Made by a program: the position numbers and the translations under genes
In this document: positions 8,207-14,256 of the stretch, one piece after another
How the letters are laid out: each line of letters begins with the position of its first letter
Position numbering within the stretch: position 1 is the stretch's first letter
The notes under the pieces: generated by a model
Database searches by the model: none
Told to the model about the DNA's origin: nothing
The model's input: the letters and a program-made list of their open reading frames with translations, nothing else
NCBI GenBank assembly: GCA_035761805.1
Contig: DASTQL010000131.1
Span: 1 to 20,591, forward strand
Source: DASTQL01 sp035761805
GTDB lineage: Bacteria > Actinomycetota > Actinomycetes > Jiangellales > Jiangellaceae
Direction of reading: 5' to 3'
Length of the DNA: 20,591 bases

Positions 8207-8605
8207 TCAGTCGTGCGCGCGCCGGAGGACCCAGGTGCCGTCCGCCATGTCCGTGGCCAGGTCGAAGACCCCCGACGGGGACCACCGCCCGGCTCCGGCC
8301 TCGACCCGCCAGATCTCCCGCTCGCCGTCGTCGAGGACGCCCAGGGCACCATCGGGACCGGCACCGGGACCACCGGCACCGGGACCACCGAGGCGCCGGC
8401 CGGGCGGGTCCACGGTGCCCTCGGCCTCCACCCCCTGGACCGCCCGGGCCGCCGCGGAACGCCACCACGGCCCGGTCTCCACCCAGTGGGCGAGCACCGC
8501 CCGTACCAGGAAGAGCCGGTCGCGCCACAGGAACTGGGCAGGTGCCTCGGCCCCGGCGACCAGCCCGCGCCGGACCTCGACCTGCTCGTCGTACCGTCGG
8601 GACAT
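8207..8605 (-). CDS. DUF6504 family protein of the dnaE2 operon
   Basis: A 132-residue protein beginning MSRRYDEQVEVRRG. Conserved-looking aromatic/basic blocks are PAQFLWRDRLFLVRAVLAHW (about 22-41), a following GPWW, REIWRVEA and SGVFDLATD. These fit DUF6504, a small actinobacterial family that I recall beside dnaE2/imuB genes; its role is unknown. The ATG at 8605 has GGAGG 5 nt upstream. An in-frame ATG at 8803 would add about 66 low-complexity residues and is less likely. A Gly/Pro-rich insert (GGPGAGGPGAG) interrupts the middle of the protein and is encoded by a 15-nt tandem repeat. It is the first gene behind the LexA box. Confidence 0.75.
   Translation of the reverse strand: MSRRYDEQVEVRRGLVAGAEAPAQFLWRDRLFLVRAVLAHWVETGPWWRSAAARAVQGVEAEGTVDPPGRRLGGPGAGGPGAGPDGALGVLDDGEREIWRVEAGAGRWSPSGVFDLATDMADGTWVLRRAHD
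8360..8389. repeat. Two perfect 15-nt tandem repeats inside the DUF6504 gene
   Basis: The unit GGCACCGGGACCACC occurs twice head to tail, with a degenerate partial copy just before it (about 8351-8359). Fifteen nucleotides keep the frame, giving a repeated Gly-Gly-Pro-Gly-Ala linker in the protein. Copy number could vary by slippage. Confidence 0.8.
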
Positions 8606-8824
8606 CGCCGCCTCCGTCTCGTCACCGTGCGGCCGGGTGGCCGCGCCGAGGGCGCACCGGAGGAAGGCGGTGCTGGTGGTCGCGGGTCCGCCGGCCGGCC
8701 GAGGCGCTTCCCCACACCCCGACCGCCCGGCGGACCCGTCGGGCGCGGGGGTCGAGGACCGCGCCCGGCGGGAGACCCGCCTCCCCGGTGGCCGGGTCAT
8801 GACGCTCCGCACCACCGGAGATGA
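8606..8824 (-). other. Long leader between the SOS promoter and DUF6504
   Basis: About 220 nt with no gene I can support. The minus strand is open in the DUF6504 frame from an ATG at 8803 and in a second frame from about 8858, but both translations are Arg/Pro/Gly-rich, match no family I recognise and lack a ribosome-binding site. Either the mRNA has a long untranslated leader or an extra promoter lies near DUF6504. It could also be eroded remains of a lost gene, since imuA'/imuB are absent. Confidence 0.4.
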
Positions 8825-8840
8825 TCGAACATCTGTTCGA
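8825..8840. promoter_or_regulatory. LexA (SOS) box, perfect actinobacterial consensus
   Basis: TCGAAC-ATCT-GTTCGA matches the actinobacterial/Bacillus-type LexA operator TCGAAC-N4-GTTCGA at every fixed position and is a perfect dyad. It lies just downstream of the candidate minus-strand -10 (8850-8855), so LexA bound there would block transcription of DUF6504, HEPN and dnaE2. dnaE2 is a known LexA-regulon member in mycobacteria, which fits. Confidence 0.93.
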
Positions 8841-8849
8841 ACACCCTCC

Positions 8850-8880
8850 ACAGTACACCCCTGCCCCGACAGCACGTCAA
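8850..8880 (-). promoter_or_regulatory. Candidate promoter of the DUF6504-HEPN-dnaE2 operon
   Basis: On the minus strand TTGACG (8875-8880) and TACTGT (8850-8855) resemble -35 and -10 elements but are 19 nt apart, slightly long. The LexA box begins 9 nt after the -10, a workable operator position. Confidence 0.5.
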
Positions 8881-8922
8881 CGTCCCGCAGACTGGGCAGG
8901 CGGGGGACGGGGGCCCGCGGGC

Positions 8923-8928
8923 TAGAGT
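8923..8928 (+). promoter_or_regulatory. -10 element (TAGAGT) for a leaderless ybaK-like mRNA
   Basis: TAGAGT is followed by 6 nt and then the GTG start at 8935. This spacing puts the transcription start at or next to the start codon, the usual layout of leaderless genes in actinobacteria. No ribosome-binding site is present. Confidence 0.55.
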
Positions 8929-8934
8929 CCCGCC

Positions 8935-9417
8935 GTGACCGAAGCGACGCTCCCGCCGGCGGCGGTGCGGGTGGCCGAGGCCCTGCGCGACGGGGGCGTC
9001 ACCGGCCGGCTGGTCGTCCTCCCCGAGCCCGCGCCCACCGCCGCAGCGGCGGCTGCCCAGCTCGGGTGCGAGGTCGGTGCCATCGCCAACTCGCTGGTCT
9101 TCCGGGCCGACCACCGGCCCCTCCTGGTGCTGACCAGCGGAGCGCACCGCGTCGACACGGCCCGGGTGGCAGCCCTGCTCGGGGTGGCCCGGATCGACCG
9201 CGCCGATCCCGAGTTCGTCCGCCGGCACACCGGCCAGGCGATCGGCGGCGTGGCCCCGGTGGGCCACCCCACGCCGGTGCCCACGGTGGTCGACGTCTGG
9301 CTGGCCCGCCATGCTCGGGTGTGGGCGGCCGGCGGCCACCCCAGCACGGTCTTCCCCACCACGTACGACGAGCTGCTGCGCATCACCGGCGGCACGACGG
9401 CCGAGGTGGGCGGCTGA
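8935..9417 (+). CDS. YbaK/EbsC-family aminoacyl-tRNA deacylase
   Basis: A 160-residue single-domain protein. Family blocks are PTAAAAAAQLGCEVGAIANSLVF (about 36-58), LLVLTSGAHRVD, and TGQAIGGVAPVGHPTPVPTVVD, which matches the GG-xxPxG loop of YbaK/ProX-type domains; a final GGHPSTVFPTTYDELLRIT is typical of the EbsC group. By family knowledge such proteins hydrolyse mischarged tRNAs (for example Cys- or Ala-tRNAPro). The Lys found in the FK/VK-[TS]-L position of YbaK is Asn here (IANSL), so specificity or activity may differ. It is transcribed divergently from the SOS operon and precedes the carotenoid genes, with which it has no obvious link. Confidence 0.88.
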   Translation: MTEATLPPAAVRVAEALRDGGVTGRLVVLPEPAPTAAAAAAQLGCEVGAIANSLVFRADHRPLLVLTSGAHRVDTARVAALLGVARIDRADPEFVRRHTGQAIGGVAPVGHPTPVPTVVDVWLARHARVWAAGGHPSTVFPTTYDELLRITGGTTAEVGG

Positions 9418-9434
9418 CTCCCCCCGTCCCTGCC

Positions 9435-10115
9435 CTGGTCACCCTGCACCTGTGGGGTGTGCCAAGGCGCCACGTGCCCACCGCCGTCGCCCGGATGGCC
9501 CTGGACCGGCGGATCCGGGCGATGCCGGGCCTGCGCTTCGCCAAGCTGCTCGGCACCGGCGGCGGCCCGACCTTCACGGTGCGGGACGCTGACCCACGGC
9601 ACTGGGGTCTGCTGGCCACCTGGGAGTCCGACGAGGCCGCCGGACGGTTCGAGGACACCCCGACCGCGCGGTCCTGGGGCCGGATCTGCGAGGAGGCACT
9701 GCGGGTCCGCATGGTCCCCCTGTCCAGCCGCGGCCGGTGGTCGGGGCGGGAACCCTTCGGTGGCCCCACACCCCGGCCGTGGGACGGCCGCGTCGCCGCC
9801 GTGACCCGGGCCCGCCTGCGTACGCGGACCACCCCGACCTTCTGGCGCGCGGCACCGCCGGTGACCCGCGAGCTCCAGGCCAGTCCCGGCCTCCTGCTGG
9901 CCACGGGGATCGGTGAGGCACCGGTGGGCCTGCAGGGGACGTTCTCCCTGTGGGAGTCCGCTGCAGCGCTGAGCAACTTCGCCTACCGAGGCCCACGGCA
10001 CGTCGACGCCATCCGACGGACCGGCGAGGTGGGATGGTACGTCGAGGAGCTCTTCGCGCGCCTCGGCGTGCTCGAGGTGACCGGCACCTTCGCCGGCTCG
10101 ACCTGGGAGGTGTGA
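9435..10115 (+). CDS. CrtA-like (spheroidene monooxygenase family) carotenoid oxygenase
   Basis: About 226 residues. The order of blocks matches CrtA: VTLHLWGVPRR, AMPGLRFAKLLGTGGGPTF, WGLLATWES, WSGREPFG, VAAVTRARLRTRTTPTFW, LLLATGIGEAPVGLQGTFSLWES, NFAYRGPRHVDAIRRTGEVGWYVEELFARLGVL. CrtA oxidises the C-2 position of acyclic carotenoids to a ketone in purple bacteria. The start is unsettled: between the ybaK-like stop and the conserved N-terminus there is no ATG, GTG or TTG in frame. CTG at 9435 or CTG at 9414 (overlapping the previous stop, with GAGGTGGG upstream) would keep the first strand, while GTG at 9459 would cut it. The stop is 4 nt before the DUF4126 start. Together with CruF- and CruG-like genes downstream, this suggests a role in keto-carotenoid formation. 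Confidence 0.8.
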   Translation: MVTLHLWGVPRRHVPTAVARMALDRRIRAMPGLRFAKLLGTGGGPTFTVRDADPRHWGLLATWESDEAAGRFEDTPTARSWGRICEEALRVRMVPLSSRGRWSGREPFGGPTPRPWDGRVAAVTRARLRTRTTPTFWRAAPPVTRELQASPGLLLATGIGEAPVGLQGTFSLWESAAALSNFAYRGPRHVDAIRRTGEVGWYVEELFARLGVLEVTGTFAGSTWEV

Positions 10116-10119
10116 GCGG

Positions 10120-10722
10120 GTGGACGTCCTCCCCCTCGCGCTGGCCGGCGGCTGGGCGTCGGGCATCAGTTCCTACGCCACGGTCCTGGTCATCGGCCTG
10201 GCCGGGCGCGCCGGTCTCGCCGACGTCCCCGACGGCTTGGAGCGCACCGACGTGCTCGTCGTGGTCGGGCTGCTCACCGCGGTGGAGTTCTTCGCCGACA
10301 AGATCGCGTGGTTGGACAGCGTCTGGGACTCGGTCCACACGGTGATCCGCCCGCTCGTCGCGGCCGGCCTCGGTGCGCTGCTCGCGGGCGAGGCGGAGAC
10401 CCTCACCCAGGCCGCGACCGCCGCGCTCACGGCCGGGGTCGCCCTGCTCTCGCACTCGGCCAAGGCCGGCCTCCGACTCGCCGTGAACACCTCCCCCGAG
10501 CCCGCGAGCAACGTCGCGGTCAGCGCCGCCGAGGACCTCTCCCTGGTCGGCGTCCTCCTGCTGGCCACCCAGGCGCCCTGGCTCGCGGCGGCCATCGCGA
10601 TGCTCCTGCTCGCCATCGGCCTCGGGCTCGCCTGGTGGCTGCTGTCCAGGGTCCGCCGAGGCTGGCGGCGGCTGTGGGAGCGGCTCGGCGTGGGACCACC
10701 GGCCCCGCCCCCGGTTCCATGA
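10120..10722 (+). CDS. DUF4126 integral membrane protein
   Basis: A 200-residue hydrophobic protein with about five membrane segments. MDVLPLALAGGWASGISSYA at the N-terminus and the middle VEFFADKIAWLDSVWDSVHTVIRP block are hallmarks of DUF4126. STSPEPASNVA-like NTSPEPASNVAVSAAEDL is the second conserved stretch, before a C-terminal hydrophobic helix and a basic tail ending in prolines. The function of the family is unknown. The GTG at 10120 follows the CrtA-like stop by 4 nt, so translation is probably coupled. This puts it in the carotenoid cluster, where a membrane or transport role would make sense but is unproven. Confidence 0.88.
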   Translation: MDVLPLALAGGWASGISSYATVLVIGLAGRAGLADVPDGLERTDVLVVVGLLTAVEFFADKIAWLDSVWDSVHTVIRPLVAAGLGALLAGEAETLTQAATAALTAGVALLSHSAKAGLRLAVNTSPEPASNVAVSAAEDLSLVGVLLLATQAPWLAAAIAMLLLAIGLGLAWWLLSRVRRGWRRLWERLGVGPPAPPPVP

Positions 10723-10762
10723 GGCACCCGGCGCTCTGCGCGCCGGACGGGGCCGGCTACGG

Positions 10763-10768
10763 CAGGCT
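10763..10768 (+). promoter_or_regulatory. Weak -10-like element before the CruF-type gene
   Basis: CAGGCT followed by 6 nt and the GTG at 10775. It has the same spacing as the leaderless promoters elsewhere in the window but C instead of T at position 1, so it is only suggestive. Confidence 0.3.
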
Positions 10769-10774
10769 GGTCCC

Positions 10775-11641
10775 GTGACCGACGCCGCGCCCGCCGTCTC
10801 CGAACCTCCGTCGCGAACTCCTCGTGCCGACCGGACGACGACCCCGGCGTGGGTGCTGACCGGCGCCGGCGTCGCGCTGCAGGTCACGTACCCGCTCCTG
10901 GACGACCCGGCCCTCCGCGTCGTGACCGTCGCCAGCGTGGTGTGTTTCGCCGCCGCCGCGGTCGCGCACGCCGCTGCGACCAGGGGCGCGGGATGGGCGG
11001 CCGGTCTGGTCGGCATCGCCATGGGGACCGGCCTCGTCGTCGAGGCCGTGGGGGTGGCGACCGGCTACCCGTTCGGCAGCTACGGCTACGAGTCGTCGTT
11101 GGGCTGGCAGCTGTGGGGCGTCCCGCTGCTCGTCCCGCTCGCGTGGCTGATGCTCGCCTACCCGTGCCTGCTCGCCGGGCGCCGCCTGGCCGGCGGCCGG
11201 ACGTGGGCGTCCTGGGCGGTGGCCGCGTGGACCCTGGCGGCGTGGGACCTGTTCCTCGACCCGCAGATGGTGGCGGCGGGGCACTGGTCCTGGGCCCATC
11301 CCGAGCCTGGTCTCCCCGGCATCCCGGACGTGCCGCTGACCAACTACGCCGGCTGGCTGGTGACCGCGACCGTGATGATGCTGCTGCTCGACCGGCTGCC
11401 GCGGACACCCGGGGACGGCCGGCTACCGGTCGACGGCGCGCCCGCCACGACGCTGCTGTGGACCTACGGCTCGCAGGTGCTGGCCAACCTCGCCTTCTTC
11501 GGCAGCCCGGCGGTGGCGCTCTGGGGCGGGCTGGCGATGGGCCTCACCGTGGTCCCGTACGCACTGGCCCTCCGGCACGACCGGCCGGGTGCGGCGCGCG
11601 ACCCGGTCCAGGCTCGGGCGGCGACCGGGCGGGCGGGGTGA
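10775..11641 (+). CDS. cruF: Carotenoid biosynthesis protein, CruF-type hydratase (DUF422)
   Basis: A 288-residue membrane protein of the PF04240/DUF422 family. Diagnostic blocks are GYPFGSYGYESSLGWQLWGVPLLVPLAWLMLAYP (about 95-130), AAWDLFLDPQMVAAGHWSW and PLTNYAGWLV, with some seven hydrophobic segments. CruF of cyanobacteria and Deinococcus adds water across the C-1',2' double bond of a psi end group, and the haloarchaeal relative hydrates bisanhydrobacterioruberin. The acidic and aromatic residues of these blocks are kept. The stop overlaps the next start in GTGA (11638-11641), so translation of the glycosyltransferase is coupled. The first 22 residues are polar and disordered. The exact substrate here is not determined by sequence alone. 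Confidence 0.92.
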   Translation: MTDAAPAVSEPPSRTPRADRTTTPAWVLTGAGVALQVTYPLLDDPALRVVTVASVVCFAAAAVAHAAATRGAGWAAGLVGIAMGTGLVVEAVGVATGYPFGSYGYESSLGWQLWGVPLLVPLAWLMLAYPCLLAGRRLAGGRTWASWAVAAWTLAAWDLFLDPQMVAAGHWSWAHPEPGLPGIPDVPLTNYAGWLVTATVMMLLLDRLPRTPGDGRLPVDGAPATTLLWTYGSQVLANLAFFGSPAVALWGGLAMGLTVVPYALALRHDRPGAARDPVQARAATGRAG

Positions 11642-12750
11642 GGTCGCTGCTCCGCGTGGTGGCAGCCTCCGGCTCGGTCCTGGCGGCGGGCCTGACGGCT
11701 CACACCGCCTGGAACCTGACCCGGTTGCGCATCCCGCCCCCCGACCCGCCGCCGGTGGCGGAGGTCGTGTCGGTGCTGCTGCCGGTACGCGACGAGGCCG
11801 AGCGCGTCGGCACGTGCCTGCGCTCGGTGCTCGGCCAGCAGGGCGTGGCCCACCTGGAGGTGGTCGTGCTCGACGACGGGTCCACGGACGGCACGCCCGA
11901 CGTCGTCCGGGAGATCGCCGGCGGCGACCCCCGGGTGCGCCTGCTGCAGGGTCGGCCGCTCCCGGAGGGGTGGCTGGGCAAGCCGCACGCGTGCGCCCAG
12001 CTCGCCGAGGCCGCGCGCGGGACCGTCTACGTCTACGTCGACGCCGACGTGGTCCTGGAGCCGCACGCCGTGGCCTCGACGGTGAGCCTGATGCGCGAGG
12101 CGCGGCTGGACCTGGTGTGCCCCTACCCCCTCCAGCTGGCCGACGGGCTGGGGCCCCGACTCGTGCAACCGCTGCTGCAGTGGTCCTGGCTGACGACGCT
12201 GCCTCTCGGCGTCGCCGAGCGCTCCCCGCGAGAGTCGCTGTCGGCCGCCAACGGGCAGTTCCTCGCCGTGGACGCCAAGGGCCTGCGCCGGGCCGGCGGC
12301 TGGTTCGCGGTCCGCGGCGAGGTGCTGGACGACGTCGCGCTCCTGCGGGTCGTCAAGCGCATGCTCGGTCGCGGGACGGTCGCCGACGGCACCCACCTGG
12401 CCAGGTGCCGGATGTACGACGGCTGGGCCGACCTGCGCGAGGGCTACACCAAGTCGCTGTGGTCGGCCTTCGGCTCCCCCGCGGGTGCTGTCGCCGTCAC
12501 GGCCCTGCTCTGGCTGGCCTATGTCGCCCCGCCGCTAGCCGCGGTGGTCGCCGGGTCGCGGGCCGGGGCGCTGGGCTACGCGGCAGGGGTGGCCGGACGC
12601 GTGCTCGTCGCCCGGCGCACGGGTCAGCGGGTCTGGCCGGACACCCTGGCCCATCCCGTGTCGGTGGTCCTGCTCGGGTGGCTCACCACCCAGTCCTGGC
12701 ACCGCCGTCGACGGGGCGAGCTGACCTGGAAGGGCCGCCGGGTGGGGTGA
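11638..12750 (+). CDS. cruG: CruG-type carotenoid glycosyltransferase (GT2 family)
   Basis: A 370-residue membrane-anchored family-2 glycosyltransferase. It has an N-terminal hydrophobic helix (about 5-25), a GT-A domain with VSVLLPVRDE, nucleotide-binding VVLDDGSTDGT (Asp79-Asp80) and metal-binding VDADVV (Asp135, Asp137), acceptor-side EVLDDVALL and RMYDGWADLREGYTKSLW, and three C-terminal hydrophobic segments. This layout matches CruG, which glycosylates the hydroxyl made next to the CruF product, and the related CrtQ. The GTG start shares GTGA with the CruF stop. Immediate coupling to CruF is the best evidence that the acceptor is a hydroxy-carotenoid; the sugar donor cannot be read from sequence. 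Confidence 0.88.
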   Translation: MRSLLRVVAASGSVLAAGLTAHTAWNLTRLRIPPPDPPPVAEVVSVLLPVRDEAERVGTCLRSVLGQQGVAHLEVVVLDDGSTDGTPDVVREIAGGDPRVRLLQGRPLPEGWLGKPHACAQLAEAARGTVYVYVDADVVLEPHAVASTVSLMREARLDLVCPYPLQLADGLGPRLVQPLLQWSWLTTLPLGVAERSPRESLSAANGQFLAVDAKGLRRAGGWFAVRGEVLDDVALLRVVKRMLGRGTVADGTHLARCRMYDGWADLREGYTKSLWSAFGSPAGAVAVTALLWLAYVAPPLAAVVAGSRAGALGYAAGVAGRVLVARRTGQRVWPDTLAHPVSVVLLGWLTTQSWHRRRRGELTWKGRRVG

Positions 12751-12811
12751 CGGCCGTGAGGTCGCCCGCGGGGGGCCCACCTCGTCCTGGGACGGGTGAC
12801 CACCGCTCCCG

Positions 12812-12817
12812 TACGGT
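12812..12817 (+). promoter_or_regulatory. -10 element (TACGGT) before the ATP-grasp gene
   Basis: TACGGT, 7 nt and GTG at 12825 form a leaderless-type promoter. It supports 12825 as the start rather than the GTG at 12747 that overlaps the previous stop. Confidence 0.5.
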
Positions 12818-12824
12818 CGAAGCC

Positions 12825-14234
12825 GTGGCTCCCGGGATCGACGTCGCCGCGCTGACCGATCGGCTGGCAGCCGCCCTGGTGCGGGACCGGCCGGTCGTCG
12901 TGTGGTGCGGCTTCCTCGCCGGCGCCACCGCCCTCCTGTCGCAGCTCGAGGCCTACGGAGCGCACCGCCCTCTGGTCGTCGCGGGCAGCATCGGGACCGG
13001 GCCGCTCCCGCCGCCGGGGTCGTGCGAGGTCCTCGTGCTCGACCTGCCGCCCGTGTCCACGGTGAGCGAGCAGGTTCGCCGCGAGAGCCGGCTGGTCGGC
13101 ACGCCGCCACCGGAGGCGCTCGCGGCAGTCGAGGCCTACGACCCGCAGAACCACGCGGTCGTCCTGGCCGGGCCCTTCACGACCGCGCGCCACGTCGGCG
13201 GACGCCCCGTGCTCGACGGCCGGCTGCCAGCGTGGGAGGCGCTGGAGGACAAGACCCTCGCGGACGAGCTGTGCGACGCGGCCGGGGTCCCGCGTCCCCC
13301 GTCCGCGGTCGTGCCTGCGGAGGAGACCGGCCTCCGCGCAGCTGCTGCGGGGCTGGACGACGGCGACGGGACGGTCTGGGCAGGCGACGCGAGCGTCGGC
13401 ATGAACGGTGGTGCCGACCTGGTCCGCCGGGTCGGTCCTGGCGTCGACGCCGCCGCCGTGGCGGCGTTCCTGGCCGGTCACTGCCGCCGGGTGCGGGTGG
13501 CCCCGTTCGTCGAGGGGATCCCGTGCAGCATCCACGGCCTGGTCACCCCGGACGGTGTCGCCGTGCTGCGGCCGGTGGAGCTGGTGATCCTGCGCGGGCC
13601 GGCGGCGGATCGCTTCACCTACGGCGGCGCGGCCACCTGGTGGGACCCGCCCGAGTCGGATCGGGAGGTCATGCGGTCGTACGCCCGTGCGACGGGAGCC
13701 GAGCTGGCGGCCCGGGTGGGCTTCCGGGGCGGCTTCAGCCTGGACGGCGTCCTCGGCCCGGACGGCTTCGTGGCGACGGAGATCAACACCCGCTTCACCG
13801 GTGGGCTCGCCCTGCTGGCCACGACGCTGCCCGACCTTCCCGTCGCGCTCGTCCAGGCCGCACTCGTGTCGGGCGTGGACCTGGGCGTCGACGCGGCCGC
13901 GCTCGAAGCCACGCTGCTGCCCGCAACCGACGCCCGCCGCAGCGGCGGCGCCAACGCCGTCTCCACCGCCGTGCACCCCGGGTCCACGGTCTCGGTGGGA
14001 GTCGTCGCCGATGCGGGCCCCCGGCTGCGGGTCGCCGGCGACGGGGAGGCGCCGCGGGCGACGATCGAGCTCGGCCCGTCCTCGCCCGGCGGGCTGGTCC
14101 GGCTCGCCCCGGAAGACGGGCTGGTGCCGGCGGGCAGGAGCGTCGCCCCGTACGCGGTGGGCGCGCTCGCGCTCGCCGACGACCTCTGGGGCACCGGCTT
14201 CGGTCCGCTGCAGGCGGCCAGGCGGGTCCGCTGA
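12825..14234 (+). CDS. ATP-grasp domain protein in the carotenoid cluster
   Basis: A 469-residue protein. The N-terminal third (VVVWCGFLAGATALLSQLEAYG, then VEAYDPQNHAVVLAGPF) looks like a Rossmann-like pre-ATP-grasp domain. An ATP-grasp fold follows: LEDKTLADELCDAAGVPRPPS, TVWAGDASVGMNGGADL (nucleotide loop), RVAPFVEGIPCSIHGLV, and metal-binding Glu319 and Asn321 in ATEINTRFTGGL. Enzymes of this fold join a carboxylate, activated as acyl-phosphate, to an amine, thiol or hydroxyl. I do not recognise the specific family. The TACGGT leaderless signal favours the GTG at 12825; the GTG at 12747, in a GTGA overlap with the glycosyltransferase stop, would add 26 disordered residues. It lies between a carotenoid glycosyltransferase and a carotenoid desaturase, so ligation onto, or supply for, a modified carotenoid is an inference. 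Confidence 0.85.
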   Translation: MAPGIDVAALTDRLAAALVRDRPVVVWCGFLAGATALLSQLEAYGAHRPLVVAGSIGTGPLPPPGSCEVLVLDLPPVSTVSEQVRRESRLVGTPPPEALAAVEAYDPQNHAVVLAGPFTTARHVGGRPVLDGRLPAWEALEDKTLADELCDAAGVPRPPSAVVPAEETGLRAAAAGLDDGDGTVWAGDASVGMNGGADLVRRVGPGVDAAAVAAFLAGHCRRVRVAPFVEGIPCSIHGLVTPDGVAVLRPVELVILRGPAADRFTYGGAATWWDPPESDREVMRSYARATGAELAARVGFRGGFSLDGVLGPDGFVATEINTRFTGGLALLATTLPDLPVALVQAALVSGVDLGVDAAALEATLLPATDARRSGGANAVSTAVHPGSTVSVGVVADAGPRLRVAGDGEAPRATIELGPSSPGGLVRLAPEDGLVPAGRSVAPYAVGALALADDLWGTGFGPLQAARRVR

Positions 14235-14242
14235 GCGGGCGT

Positions 14243-14248
14243 TAGGCT
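14243..14248 (+). promoter_or_regulatory. -10 element (TAGGCT) before the CrtI/CrtD-like gene
   Basis: TAGGCT sits 8 nt before the GTG at 14257 in the 22-nt gap after the ATP-grasp stop. No ribosome-binding site is seen, so a leaderless internal promoter is likely. Confidence 0.5.
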
Positions 14249-14256
14249 CGCCGCTC

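Noticed and set aside
8622..8858. Small minus-strand frame overlapping the LexA box as a separate gene
   Set aside because: It would start upstream of the operator, has no ribosome-binding site and gives an Arg/Gly-rich translation with no similarity that I recognise.
10728..10745. GGCGC-TCTGC-GCGCC hairpin between DUF4126 and the CruF-type gene as a terminator
   Set aside because: Only 5 bp with no T-tract, and expression through it is likely because the flanking genes look like one cluster.
12747..12824. GTG at 12747 (GTGA overlap) as the ATP-grasp start
   Set aside because: Would add 26 polar, low-complexity residues; the TACGGT element placed 7 nt before GTG 12825 favours the later start. 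Not fully excluded.
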